A DNA stretch of 64,000 nucleotides. Origin: UBA6168 sp041163745 (lineage in GTDB: Bacteria > Bacteroidota > Bacteroidia > Chitinophagales > Saprospiraceae). The stretch covers positions 1 through 64,000 of the forward strand of contig JBEAQU010000015.1 of assembly GCA_041163745.1 (NCBI GenBank). The letters are read 5' to 3'. The notes below the pieces were generated by a model. It was not told the origin of the DNA. It did not search any database and worked only from the letters and a program-made list of their open reading frames with translations. The translations under genes were made by a program, and so were the position numbers. Shown here piece by piece: positions 40,509 to 50,609 of the stretch (within the stretch, counting starts at the first letter, position 1; each line of letters begins with the position of its first letter).

Positions 40509-43500
40509 ATGAAACGGACAAACAGCCTCCGAGGGGGAGTCCTCCCGACCGTATTGGCAGGGTTGTTCGGACTGCTGCCGCTATCGGAGCGACTCGCAGC
40601 CCAGTGTGCCTTGCCTTGTATCAACCTGCAGGTATCCCTGGACGAGCAATGTACCTCGCTGGTCACCGCACCTATGTTGACCAACAACGCCATCCCGGCC
40701 GGTTGCAACGGCCCATTCCTCGTCGAGCTCTGGGATACGGCGGGAAATCCCATCCCCGGAAGCCCGGTCGTCACCGGGGCGTATGTCAACCAACAGGTCA
40801 CCGCCACCGTTACGGACCTGACTTCCGGCAACACCTGCACCAGCGTCCTGACCATCGAGGACAAATTGAAGCCGGTGGTGCAATGCCAGCCGGCCCAAAC
40901 ATCCTGTTTCGAAAACACCTCCCCGGCATACACCGGCGTACCTGTCGTCACAGACAATTGCACCGCCGACATTCTCCCGACCTATGCCGACCAATCCACC
41001 CAGTACTCCTGTCTGCAGACGGACACAATCGAAATCATCGACCGGATGTGGTCGGCTGTGGACGCAAGCGGCAACCTGGGCCAATGCCTGCAGCAGATCT
41101 GCGTGGTCCGCCCCGAGCTCTCGGCCGTGACCATCCCGCCCGACCGGGACGGCGCCGCCGCACCGGCATTGTATTGCCCGGTGACGGAGACCGGCCCCGC
41201 CGTGACCGGAATGCCCACCTACCAGGGACAATCCGTGAACGGGATCTGTTCCTTCCTGACCACCTATGTGGATGTCACGGTACCTGTCTGCAACGGCAGC
41301 TATTCGATATTCCGGGAGTGGGTCATCTACGATGGCTGCGCCGGGGTCGCCACCTCCGGCGTGCAGGTCATACAGGTCGTCGATTCCATGCCTCCGCAAC
41401 TGGTCTGCCCGGCCAACCTGAACGTCGGCACCAGCAACCTGGATTGCGCGGCCACCGTCCTGCTACCCCCCATCCAGGCCTCCGACCTCTGCGACAGCTC
41501 CGTCACGGTGACAGTGGAAGGCGCCTTCGGCTTGGTCGGCGGCAACACGATCTACCAATTGGGAACAGGTACCCATCCGGCCTTGTGCCGGGCGGTCGAT
41601 GCATGTGGCAATGAATCCACCTGTACCTTTACCATCACCGTCGAGGACGACGTGCCGCCGGTGGCGGTGGGCAATGCCAATGCCATCGTCACCTTGCTGC
41701 CTTCCGAGCCGACCTACGTGACGGCGGAGACATTCGACGGCGGCAGCTGGGACAATTGCGGAAGCCTGGTCCGACAGGTACGCCGGCTGGACATGCCCTT
41801 CTGCAGCGGGGACGAATCCACGCCCTTCGATACCGTCTGCCCTTTTTACTGCTGCGACGCAGGCAAACTGGTGCAGGTGGAATTGCGGGTGACGGATCTC
41901 GGCGGCAACGCCAGTACCGTCCTGACCAGTGTCCAGGTGTTCGACAACCTGAGCCCCGGCATCATTTGTCCGCCGGCCGTCACCCTGCCTTGTGGTTCCG
42001 ATCATGAGAATTTCGCCCTCACCGGGCTACCGACCGCCTCCGACAACTGCGGCGGCTATGTGGTCACGCATTCCGACTCCGTCCAACTGAACAACTGTGG
42101 GGTGGGGCAGGTGAAACGGATCTGGCAGGTGGAGGATGCCACCGGCAGGATCTCCCGCTGCATCCAATACATCACCCTGGAGAACAACGACCCGTTTTAC
42201 ATCCATCCGACGGATCCGCAGGATCCGAACGACGACATCGTCTGGCCGGCCAATTACCTGGACAGCACCTGCGGTGCCGGCCTGTCGCCTTCCCAGCTGC
42301 CGGCGGGACACGGTTTTCCCGTCATCATGGCGGATACCAATTGTGCGACCATTTCCGTTTCCTACAACGATACCTACATCACCAATCCCAGCAATGCCTG
42401 CATAGAGGTGCTGCGGAACTGGCTGGTCATCGACTGGTGCCAGTTCAATCCGACGACTTATGCCGGCGCCTGGGAGTACGGCCAGGTCATCCGGGTGCAG
42501 GATACCGTCACACCCACCGTGGTGGCGGGCTGTACGGACCGGGTGGTGTGCAGTACGGATCCGGCCTGTTCGACCGGAACCGCCACCTGGTCGGTGACGG
42601 CTGCCGATGATTGTGCCACCGCAGCGCAGTTGTCCTATGCCTTCACGGTGGATCTGCATGCGGACGGCAGCATCGACCAGACCGGACAGGGGGCGGCTTT
42701 CACGGGTGTCCTGCCGTTCGGTGTCCACGGGATTGAATACAGCATACAGGACGCTTGTGGCAATACCACCGTTTGTTCGTTCGACTGTACGGTCCAGGAT
42801 TGTTCGGCGCCCGAGCCGTATTGCCACGCAATGACCCTGTCCTTGCAGGCTGGTACCGGCGGGCCTGCCGTCCAACTGGCGGCCCGTTTGTTGGATGACG
42901 GCAGCGAAGACAACTGCACGGGGTCGGAAGCCTTGTCCTTCTCGTTTTCCGAAGATGTGGCGGATTCGCTGCGGACCTTCCAATGTGCCGACCTGGGCAG
43001 CCAGGTCGTCACGTTGTGGGTGACGGACGAAGCGGGGAACCAGGCCGCCTGTCCGACGAGCGTGCAGGTGGTGCAGAACGGACAACCCTGCGGGAATGCC
43101 GTGTCGGTGTCCGGCGGGTTGTGGACATTGGATTCCGCCGGGGTCGCCCAGGCGCAGGTCTTCCTGCTGGACGGTGCGGATACCCTGGCGGAACAGGTGA
43201 CGATGGCAGGCGGCACCTTTCAGTTCGACAACCTCCTGCCCGGTGCGGGATATGGGCTCTATCCCTACAAGAACACCCAGGCGGCGAACGGGGTGACCAC
43301 TTTCGACATGGTCCTGATCAGCAAGCATATCCTGGGCAACATGCCGTTGGATTCCCCATACAAGATCATCGCGGCGGATGTGAACCGCTCCGGTTCGGTA
43401 ACGACCTTCGACCTGGTAACCTTGCGCAAGGTCATCCTGCAGATGGAGTCACATTTTCCCAACAATACAAGCTGGCGGTTCATTCCTGCCGATTTCGAAT

Positions 43501-43637
43501 TCGAGAATCCCGCCCAGCCCTTGTCCGAACCGTTTCCGGAAAGCGTGGAATGGCCGTCCCTGCTGGTGTCGGAGACGGTGCGTTTCATTGCGGTGAAGGT
43601 GGGCGACGTGAACTTGTCGGCCGATCCCTCCCTTTGA
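40509..43637 (+). CDS. Secreted HYR-like multidomain protein with dockerin-like C-terminus
   Basis: A 1042-residue exported protein. The start at 40509 leads into a signal peptide (MKRTNSLRGGVLPTVLAGLF... ending near RLAAQ); the 109 codons open upstream have no recognisable content. The body is a cysteine-rich series of HYR/Ig-like beta modules with recurring phrases such as DNCTADILPTY, VEDDVPPVAVGN and VQDCSAPEPYCH. At ~900-1000 are two dockerin type I-like calcium-loop segments: FDMVLISKHILG and VNRSGSVTTFDLVTLRKVIL. The protein stops at KVGDVNLSADPSL, so the ~80-residue T9SS tail that usually follows is missing. Either secretion uses this domain or the protein is truncated. An extracellular structural or adhesive role is inferred. 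Confidence 0.82.
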   Translation: MKRTNSLRGGVLPTVLAGLFGLLPLSERLAAQCALPCINLQVSLDEQCTSLVTAPMLTNNAIPAGCNGPFLVELWDTAGNPIPGSPVVTGAYVNQQVTATVTDLTSGNTCTSVLTIEDKLKPVVQCQPAQTSCFENTSPAYTGVPVVTDNCTADILPTYADQSTQYSCLQTDTIEIIDRMWSAVDASGNLGQCLQQICVVRPELSAVTIPPDRDGAAAPALYCPVTETGPAVTGMPTYQGQSVNGICSFLTTYVDVTVPVCNGSYSIFREWVIYDGCAGVATSGVQVIQVVDSMPPQLVCPANLNVGTSNLDCAATVLLPPIQASDLCDSSVTVTVEGAFGLVGGNTIYQLGTGTHPALCRAVDACGNESTCTFTITVEDDVPPVAVGNANAIVTLLPSEPTYVTAETFDGGSWDNCGSLVRQVRRLDMPFCSGDESTPFDTVCPFYCCDAGKLVQVELRVTDLGGNASTVLTSVQVFDNLSPGIICPPAVTLPCGSDHENFALTGLPTASDNCGGYVVTHSDSVQLNNCGVGQVKRIWQVEDATGRISRCIQYITLENNDPFYIHPTDPQDPNDDIVWPANYLDSTCGAGLSPSQLPAGHGFPVIMADTNCATISVSYNDTYITNPSNACIEVLRNWLVIDWCQFNPTTYAGAWEYGQVIRVQDTVTPTVVAGCTDRVVCSTDPACSTGTATWSVTAADDCATAAQLSYAFTVDLHADGSIDQTGQGAAFTGVLPFGVHGIEYSIQDACGNTTVCSFDCTVQDCSAPEPYCHAMTLSLQAGTGGPAVQLAARLLDDGSEDNCTGSEALSFSFSEDVADSLRTFQCADLGSQVVTLWVTDEAGNQAACPTSVQVVQNGQPCGNAVSVSGGLWTLDSAGVAQAQVFLLDGADTLAEQVTMAGGTFQFDNLLPGAGYGLYPYKNTQAANGVTTFDMVLISKHILGNMPLDSPYKIIAADVNRSGSVTTFDLVTLRKVILQMESHFPNNTSWRFIPADFEFENPAQPLSEPFPESVEWPSLLVSETVRFIAVKVGDVNLSADPSL

Positions 43638-43709
43638 AGCCTTCCGCTGGTGCCGTCTTTCCTTCTTCGGATTCCTTCTGGTTGCCGCTGCCTGCGGCGA
43701 TGGAGCCGG

Positions 43710-46643
43710 TCAGGGCAACAGCGCGTCGTGAAGTATTTCCACCGGGTGCTGCGCCTTCCGGCCGGTGCCGTCCGCGATCTGATGTCGGCAGCTGGTGCCG
43801 GTGGCTGCGATCAGGGTGTCCGGTGCGGCCTGCCGGACGGCCGGCAGCAGGACCAGTTCCCCGATTTTCATGCTCACCTCGTAATGTTCCGCTTCGTACC
43901 CGAAAGAACCGGCCATGCCACAGCATCCGCTGGGCACCACGGTGACGGAATAATTCCGGGGCAAGCCGGCCACCCAGGCGGAGTGCTCCAGGGAGGAAAG
44001 CGCTTTCTGGTGGCAATGTCCGTGCAACAGGACGTGCCGGGGTTCTTCCGAGAAACGGTCCGGACGGATGTTGCCGGCTTGTATTTCTTGGGAGAGGAAT
44101 TCATCCACCAGGAGGGCGTGACGGGCCAGGGACTTGGCGGCTTCGGTTTCCGCCGGCAGGACCAGGCGGGGATATTCGTCCCGGAAGGACAGGATGGCGG
44201 AAGGCTCCAACCCGACCAGGGGGGTGACCGCCGTGACGAGCTCCGACAGGCACCGGACATTCCGTCGGGCCAGTTCCCGGGCCTCCGGCAGCAGCCCTTT
44301 GGAGATCTGGGCCCGCCCGCTCTGCACATGGGGTGGTATGTCCACCGCGTAGCCGAGGGTCTGCAGCAGGCGGATGGTCTTGATGCCGGCATCCACATCA
44401 TAGTAGTTGGTGAATTCGTCGCAAAAGAACCAGACTTTCCGCTTGGCGGAGGGCTGCCCGTTTCCTTCTTGCTGCCGGCGGAACCATTGCCGCAGGGTGA
44501 AAGGGTGGAGGGGTGGCAGGTTGCGTTGTGATGCCACGCCGGTGATACGTTTGAGCAGGGGCGCTGTCCAGTCGTTTCCGGTCAGGAAATTGGCTACGTG
44601 CGGCAGCCGGGAGAGGACGGCGTTCATTCGGCCGATGTGCCCGAAGAAGCGGGCTCGGAGCGGGACGCCGTGAACTTGGTAATACTGGTGCAGGAATTCC
44701 GATTTGAGGGTGGACATATCCACGTTGCTGGGACACTCGGAGGTGCAGCCTTTGCAGGAAAGGCAGAGGTCCATGACCTCGGCCAGTTCGGACATGCCGA
44801 AGGGGGACCGGCCTTTGGGCGGATCTGTCAGGAATTCGCGCAGGGCGTTGGCACGGGCGCGGGTGGAATCCTTTTCCGCGCGGGTGGCGCGGTAGCTGGG
44901 ACACATGGTGCCGCCGCTGAAATCGAGCCGGCGGCAGTCCCCGGAACCGTTGCACTTTTCCGCTGCCCGCAGGATGCCTCCTTCCGCGGAGAAATCGAAG
45001 ACGGTAGGGTAGTGGGTATCGGCCTGCCCCGGGCTGTACCGGAGGGATTCCGTCATGGGGGGCGCATCGGTGATTTTGCCGGGGTTGAGCAGCCGGTCGG
45101 GGTCCCAGGCGGCTTTCAGTTCCCGCAGGAGGCCGTAGATGGTGTCGCCGAGCATCAGCGGGATGAAAGCTGCCCGGACGCGACCGTCCCCGTGTTCTCC
45201 GCTGAGAGACCCTCCGTAGCGTTTCACCAGGCGGGCGGAGGCCAGGGCGATGTCATGGAACTGCTGCACTCCGGCGGGATCCTTGAGGTTGAGGACGGGA
45301 CGCAGGTGGATTTCGCCCGCACCGGCGTGGGCGTAATAAACGGCTTGCTGGCCGAAGTCCTGCATGATGGCCTCGAAATCCCGGATATAGGCGGGCAGGT
45401 CCTCCAGTGCCACGGCGGTATCCTCGATGACAGCCACAGGTTTGGCGTCACCCGGGATATTGGACAGGACGCCGAGGCCGGCGCTGCGCAGTTCCCACAC
45501 CTTGGCGGTCTGTTCGCCGGTGATCGTCGGGAAGGCATACCCCATGCCGGCGGATTGGAGGTGATGGATCATGGCCTCCGAACGCTCGTGGGCGGCCTGC
45601 GGGCTGTCCTCCCGGAACTCGACCATCAGGACGGCGGCGGGGTCGCCCTGCACGAAAAAACGGTTCTGCAGCTGCCGGATGTTGCCTTTGGTGCAATCCA
45701 GCACCGTCTTGTCCATGAGTTCGCACTGGTTGGGTCGGTGCTGCATGGCGAGTACCGTTGCTTCCATGCAGGCGTTCAAGGTGTTGAAATGGGCCGCCAC
45801 CACGATGGGGTGGGGTTTCGGCAGGGGCACCAGGTTCAGCTTGACGGCCGTGGTGACGGCCAGGGTGCCTTCGGAACCCGCGAGCAACTTCGCGAAGTTG
45901 AACGCCGGTCCGCCTTCGGTGAACGGTTCGCAACCCAGGAGCAGATCCAGGGCGTAACCGGTGTTGCGCCGTCGGATGGAGGGTTTGGGGTACTGCCTCC
46001 GTATTTCTTCCGCGACCGACGGACGGGACAGCATGGTTTCGATATGCCGGTAGAGGCGGCCTTCCAGGTCGGATTGCGCGGTCTTGCGGCGGAACGCCTC
46101 CCGGGAGAGATCTTCGAATGTGACTTCCGAGCCGTCGCTCAGGATGACGGATATCGCCAGCAGGTGGTCTCGCGTGCTGCCGTATTCGATGGATGTGGAT
46201 CCGCAGGAGTTGTTTCCCACCATGCCGCCGACCATGCAGCGGTTGGCGGTGGAGGTGTTGGGACCGAAGAAAAGCCCCATCGGTTTCAGGTAGGCATTCA
46301 ATTCGTCGCGGATGACGCCTGGCTGCACCCAGGCATACCGACCGGCTATGTCTACCTCCAATATGTCGTTCCAATGTCTGGAGGTGTCGACGACGATACC
46401 GGAGCCGACGCATTGGCCTGCCAGGGAAGTCCCGGCCGTGCGCGGAATCAGGGAGGTGCGGTGCCGGCGGGCGAAGGCCAGCAGCCGACGGATGTCGTCG
46501 GTGCTTTTCGGATAGGCGACCGCCAAGGGCAATTCGCGGTACACGGAGGCATCCGTGGCGTAAAGGGTACGGAGAAGTCTGTCATCATGCAGTTCTCCGT
46601 CCAGGTTGTCCCGGAGGGCCGCCAATGATTGTGCAGTTGTCAT
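43710..46643 (-). CDS. YdiJ-like FAD-linked and Fe-S dehydrogenase
   Basis: A 977-residue cytosolic or membrane-associated oxidoreductase. The start at 46643 (MTTAQSLAALRDNL) is favoured by family N-termini; a start 60 bases upstream is possible. Residues ~30-210 form a PCMH-type FAD domain with PRTAGTSLAGQCVGSGIVVD. The FAD-oxidase C domain follows to ~480 with SGEHGDGRVR. Two cysteine clusters for 4Fe-4S centres come next, the second being CLSCKGCTSECP (~626-637). The C-terminal CCG region has HGHCHQKAL and SGCCGMAG. The one-chain arrangement matches E. coli YdiJ, a D-2-hydroxyglutarate dehydrogenase; D-lactate or glycolate are alternatives. It diverges from the lipoprotein gene at 47018. 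Confidence 0.9.
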   Translation of the reverse strand: MTTAQSLAALRDNLDGELHDDRLLRTLYATDASVYRELPLAVAYPKSTDDIRRLLAFARRHRTSLIPRTAGTSLAGQCVGSGIVVDTSRHWNDILEVDIAGRYAWVQPGVIRDELNAYLKPMGLFFGPNTSTANRCMVGGMVGNNSCGSTSIEYGSTRDHLLAISVILSDGSEVTFEDLSREAFRRKTAQSDLEGRLYRHIETMLSRPSVAEEIRRQYPKPSIRRRNTGYALDLLLGCEPFTEGGPAFNFAKLLAGSEGTLAVTTAVKLNLVPLPKPHPIVVAAHFNTLNACMEATVLAMQHRPNQCELMDKTVLDCTKGNIRQLQNRFFVQGDPAAVLMVEFREDSPQAAHERSEAMIHHLQSAGMGYAFPTITGEQTAKVWELRSAGLGVLSNIPGDAKPVAVIEDTAVALEDLPAYIRDFEAIMQDFGQQAVYYAHAGAGEIHLRPVLNLKDPAGVQQFHDIALASARLVKRYGGSLSGEHGDGRVRAAFIPLMLGDTIYGLLRELKAAWDPDRLLNPGKITDAPPMTESLRYSPGQADTHYPTVFDFSAEGGILRAAEKCNGSGDCRRLDFSGGTMCPSYRATRAEKDSTRARANALREFLTDPPKGRSPFGMSELAEVMDLCLSCKGCTSECPSNVDMSTLKSEFLHQYYQVHGVPLRARFFGHIGRMNAVLSRLPHVANFLTGNDWTAPLLKRITGVASQRNLPPLHPFTLRQWFRRQQEGNGQPSAKRKVWFFCDEFTNYYDVDAGIKTIRLLQTLGYAVDIPPHVQSGRAQISKGLLPEARELARRNVRCLSELVTAVTPLVGLEPSAILSFRDEYPRLVLPAETEAAKSLARHALLVDEFLSQEIQAGNIRPDRFSEEPRHVLLHGHCHQKALSSLEHSAWVAGLPRNYSVTVVPSGCCGMAGSFGYEAEHYEVSMKIGELVLLPAVRQAAPDTLIAATGTSCRHQIADGTGRKAQHPVEILHDALLP

Positions 46644-46763
46644 GGCATTGAGTTCGGATGTAGGCGCCGTGCCGGACGGGAGGCTCTCGTACTGTCCCGA
46701 CATCCGACGGCACGACCGAGGATTCGGGCCGGCACCCCCGGTTCGGACCCGTAGGCTGGCGAC

Positions 46764-46771
46764 CAAAGGTA
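46764..46771 (-). promoter_or_regulatory. -7 box (TACCTTTG) for the YdiJ-like gene
   Basis: CAAAGGTA on +, an exact TAnnTTTG on the coding strand, about 120 bases before the ATG at 46643. No -33 element is clear. The remainder of the 374-base divergent gap shows no exact box facing the lipoprotein gene. Confidence 0.45.
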
Positions 46772-47017
46772 ATGCAATTACGGATTGTGGGAAAGTTCGG
46801 AAAATAATCCGCCAAGGAAACTTTTCTTCCGGAAAACGTACAACTGTTTTGGGCCGGGTCTGCCCCCGGAAACCAACCGCTGACCTTCCCCGGCCGACTT
46901 GTGGCATAATAAATGCCCAGATTCACTTGCTGCGTACAGTGTGCCCGGCGTCATTTTGTCAGATGGCACGGTGTGACGGGTGCGCAGGGATGGCATTGGC
47001 AAAATTATCGTTGTTCC

Positions 47018-49153
47018 ATGACCGAATACAGTTCATCCCGACTCCGTGGCGGGACGGCGCTTGCGACCGTATGCCTCGGCTTCCTCTTCTTCCTCTCCTT
47101 CTCCGGTTGCTTGAAGGAGGACTTCAGCGATATATCCGTCAATTACACCGGTACCCTCGCCATCCCTATCGGTACCATCGGATTCACCTTGGCGGAGGCC
47201 CTGGACGGTACCGATGTGCTCACGTTGGATCCGGACAACAGCATTCGGCTGTCTGTCCGGGAGGACAGCATTTTCCACATCCGTGCCGCCGACCTGCTGG
47301 ACGAGCTAACCGGAGATATCGACGCCTCCTTTTCCCAGACCACCGCGATCGGTAAGGTCCGGATCCCAGACATCACCCAACAGTTCTCCGTTCCGTTTTC
47401 CACGGTGGTGAACGATTTTCCGGATATGTCCCTCCGACAGCTGCTGCTGGCCAATGACGGAGGAAGCGCCCCCCTGCCGTCCTTCCAGCAGAACCTGAGC
47501 AGCGACCTGGCGGTGCTTGCCTTCGATGATTTCACCTGGGTTGACATCGACAGCGGCATCCTGGAACTGTCCGTCCACAACGGCCTTTTCCTCGACCTGG
47601 AGAATGTCGGCGCCATCGTCCGGGACGCCGCCAGCGGGACGGTCATCGCCGACATCCAGTTCCCGGCCATTCCGGTGAACACCACCCAGTCCCAGGTCAT
47701 CCAACTGACAGATCTTACGATCGGCAACAGCTTCCAGGTATCGCTCCAGTCCATCGGTTCTCCTGGTACCGGCGGCGCCTTCGTACCCATCGACCTGAGC
47801 AAGGAGCTGGATTTCACCATGGTGCTGCAAGAGGTTTCGGTGACCGGCGGTCAGGCGAAACTCGCGTCCGGTACCCTGGCCGTCGATACCTTCTCCTTCG
47901 ATCTCACCCTCGACAACGGCGAACGGCTCTACCAGGCACTGGTGGAGGATGTCGGCGTGGACCTGACCCTGTCTTCCTCTGTGCAGACAGGTATCAAACT
48001 GCGCCTGAATTTCCCGACCGTACGGAAGAACAACCTTCCTGTCACGGAGGAAATCCTGCTGCCGACCACCCTGCCGGGACCGGCCTTGACGGTATCGCCT
48101 GATTTTTCCGCCACCACATGGTCGTTCGACCAGGACCCCGCCCAACCTTACAACCGGCTCCCCATTTCCTATGAGGTGATCCTGGAAAATCCCACCGGCG
48201 GGCAAGTGGTCTTCTCCGCCCAGGACAAAGTGGAGGTCGGAATCCAGGTGACGGGTTTCCAAGTCGAGCAAGTCAGCGGGTATTTCGGCAAAAGGGAGGA
48301 AATCATCGATGCCGGCACGATTGACCTTGGCTTCGACTTCACGGTGTTCGACCCCGCCAGCAGCCCCCTGTTCTTCGAAGATCCGGTGATGCGGTTGGAA
48401 CTCGACAACTCCTTCGGCATTCCTTTCTCCGCGGATTTCGATATAGAGGCAACCGGTGCCTTCGGTGCACAGGCCGCCCTCCAACCACCGCTTTTCGTAC
48501 TGGATTATCCGGCCCTCAGTGAAATCGGTCAATCCGTCCGTACCGATTATGTGCTGGACAAAAGCAACTCCAACCTCGTCAACCTCCTGTCGGTCTATCC
48601 GACGCTCCTGGCCTACGGCGGCACCGTGTCCGTCAATCCGGACGATGACCTCTCCGTCGTCAACTTCTTGCGAAAGGACAGCCGGCTGGTTGCCTCCGCC
48701 GCTTTCGACCTTCCATTCCGTTTCAAGGTGGACCAGCTCGTCTACCGGGATACCGGCGAAACCGTGTCCCTGAGCCTGGACGAAGGACTTACGGTGGATG
48801 ATATCCGAGAAGCCCGACTGAAGATTCTATACCGTAACGGCCTGCCATTGCGCCTGGAGGTCAGGCTGGTCGCCCTCTCCTCCGACGGTACGGAAACCTT
48901 GGTGACCGACGACATCCGCCTCGATGCCGCCGCCGTCGATGCCGAGGGGAAAGTGACCCCTGACGGTGCGGCCGACGACATCGTCGAAGTGTCCCTGCAA
49001 ACAGACCAGCTCCGCTTGCTGGATGGCGCGGACAAACTCGTGTACGAAATAAAATCAGGCACCGGAGCAGACGGAACCCTTCCTGCCTGGATGTTCACGG
49101 ATTACGAAGTGGAAATCAAAGCCGGCTTGTCCGTCACCTTTGACCGGCGATGA
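47018..49153 (+). CDS. Large uncharacterised lipoprotein with surface-export signal
   Basis: A 711-residue protein of no family I recognise. The start at 47018 (MTEYSSSRLRGG) leads to a hydrophobic segment and the lipobox LSFSGC with the lipidated cysteine at C31. The mature N-terminus reads C-L-K-E-D, fitting the K-(D/E)2 lipoprotein export signal known from Capnocytophaga, so exposure on the cell surface is predicted. The rest is a series of beta-rich segments with few cysteines, such as VDTFSFDLTLDNGERL, VSLSLDEGLTVDDI and DYEVEIKAGLSVTFDRR at the very end. No catalytic motif is visible. The DUF5723 barrel gene begins 55 bases downstream, so the two probably form one outer-membrane unit. 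Function unknown. Confidence 0.8.
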   Translation: MTEYSSSRLRGGTALATVCLGFLFFLSFSGCLKEDFSDISVNYTGTLAIPIGTIGFTLAEALDGTDVLTLDPDNSIRLSVREDSIFHIRAADLLDELTGDIDASFSQTTAIGKVRIPDITQQFSVPFSTVVNDFPDMSLRQLLLANDGGSAPLPSFQQNLSSDLAVLAFDDFTWVDIDSGILELSVHNGLFLDLENVGAIVRDAASGTVIADIQFPAIPVNTTQSQVIQLTDLTIGNSFQVSLQSIGSPGTGGAFVPIDLSKELDFTMVLQEVSVTGGQAKLASGTLAVDTFSFDLTLDNGERLYQALVEDVGVDLTLSSSVQTGIKLRLNFPTVRKNNLPVTEEILLPTTLPGPALTVSPDFSATTWSFDQDPAQPYNRLPISYEVILENPTGGQVVFSAQDKVEVGIQVTGFQVEQVSGYFGKREEIIDAGTIDLGFDFTVFDPASSPLFFEDPVMRLELDNSFGIPFSADFDIEATGAFGAQAALQPPLFVLDYPALSEIGQSVRTDYVLDKSNSNLVNLLSVYPTLLAYGGTVSVNPDDDLSVVNFLRKDSRLVASAAFDLPFRFKVDQLVYRDTGETVSLSLDEGLTVDDIREARLKILYRNGLPLRLEVRLVALSSDGTETLVTDDIRLDAAAVDAEGKVTPDGAADDIVEVSLQTDQLRLLDGADKLVYEIKSGTGADGTLPAWMFTDYEVEIKAGLSVTFDRR

Positions 49154-49208
49154 TACTGCTCTTTTCTTCAACGGACTGTTTCAGCGATAGTCCCACAACC
49201 AGATTCCG

Positions 49209-50609
49209 ATGACGCGGCTTTTCAACAACTGCCTGCTTTTCTTCCTGCTCTCCCTGCCCCTGGCAGCACAGCAGGAATACGGCTTGACTTTCCTGACACA
49301 CCTGCCCCAGGCACCGCTGCAGGCAAATCCGGCCACTTTTTCCGATTACCGGCTGAACCTGGTATTGCCTAATCTTGCCCTGGGATACCAAAATTCCGTC
49401 TTCTCCGTCGGCGACCTTTTCCAGCCGGCGTCGGAGGGTGGACAGGTCTTCGACCTGGACCAGTCCATCGCCCGGATGCGGCCGGACCAGAATGCCATCC
49501 ACACCTCTCTGTCCGTGAATGCGGCTGCGCTGAGCTTCCAGTTGAAACAGAAACTGCAGGTCTCCTTTTTCCATAACACACAGCTGGAGATGCAGCTGCT
49601 TTATCCCAAGGGTTTTCCCTCCCTGCTCTGGAAAGGCAACGGGGCGTTCCTCGGGGAAACGCTCGAGATCGCACCGGCCATCAATTTCCTCGCGTACAAC
49701 GAGTATGGCATGGGACTGGCTGCCAGGCTGCATGAGAAATTCACCGCTGCGGTCAATGTAAAATACCTAAACGGCCTGGTCGGTATCCGTACCATACAGT
49801 CGCAGGCCAGCCTATATACCAGCCCGGAATATTACCAGCTGGAGCTGGAGTCGGACATGGTCATCCGGACCGGCGGCATGAACGACATTCTTTCCGGTGA
49901 GGCGGACGACCCCCTCGCGGACCAAAGCACCAGCTACCTGCTCAACAGTGGCAACAACGGGATCGGATTCGACGTCGGCATGCATATCCGGGTCGCCGAC
50001 CGGTGGGCCTTCAACCTGGCGATGCAGGATATCGGAAAAATCTACTGGACTCGATATGCCTTGGAAAATACAAGCCAGGGAACTTACACCTACGAAGGCC
50101 AGCAGATCCGTCCCTTTGCGGATGGTCAGGAATCGGTCGATTTCGGTGCGACAGCCGACTCCGTCGGTGCTTTGTTCGATTTCCGTTCCTCCGCCAAACC
50201 CTTTTACACACCCTTGCCCCAGCGCTTCTCCCTGCTGGTTCGTTTCGATCCGTTCCGCCGGTTCAGTGTCGGGGGCGGCTTCCATTACGCTTCCTGGAAC
50301 GGGGTCAACCAAATCGCCGCGACCGCGCATGCTCAAAAGCAGATCGGTCGCATACTGTATTTCGGCACCGTGGCGGGCTATCACCAACAGACGGCATTTT
50401 TCCTCGGCGCCAACGCCACCCTGCAACTGGGTCCCTTGCAGTTCTTCGCCATCAGCGACAACATCCTGGCCTTGATAGACCCGCTCAACGGGCAATTCGC
50501 AAACCTTCGGGCCGGTTTGAACCTGGCGTTTCTCCCGAAAAAGGAATCCGCTTCAGTAGTCGAACCCGTTTATCCAAACGAACGCTATTATTTCAAAGGG
50601 GAGGACTGA
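49209..50609 (+). CDS. DUF5723-like outer-membrane beta-barrel protein
   Basis: A 466-residue protein with a signal peptide (MTRLFNNCLLFFLLSLPLAAQ) and then regular amphipathic strands to the end. Features such as LQANPATFSDYRLNLVLPNL near the N-terminus, LNSGNNGIGFDVGMHIRVADRWAFN, and RFSVGGGFHYASWNGV resemble DUF5723 proteins, related in style to PorP/SprF barrels. It lies 55 bases after the lipoprotein gene on the same strand. A porin-like or scaffold role for that lipoprotein is inferred from gene order. The exact family name rests on recalled sequence style, not on a search. Confidence 0.75.
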   Translation: MTRLFNNCLLFFLLSLPLAAQQEYGLTFLTHLPQAPLQANPATFSDYRLNLVLPNLALGYQNSVFSVGDLFQPASEGGQVFDLDQSIARMRPDQNAIHTSLSVNAAALSFQLKQKLQVSFFHNTQLEMQLLYPKGFPSLLWKGNGAFLGETLEIAPAINFLAYNEYGMGLAARLHEKFTAAVNVKYLNGLVGIRTIQSQASLYTSPEYYQLELESDMVIRTGGMNDILSGEADDPLADQSTSYLLNSGNNGIGFDVGMHIRVADRWAFNLAMQDIGKIYWTRYALENTSQGTYTYEGQQIRPFADGQESVDFGATADSVGALFDFRSSAKPFYTPLPQRFSLLVRFDPFRRFSVGGGFHYASWNGVNQIAATAHAQKQIGRILYFGTVAGYHQQTAFFLGANATLQLGPLQFFAISDNILALIDPLNGQFANLRAGLNLAFLPKKESASVVEPVYPNERYYFKGED

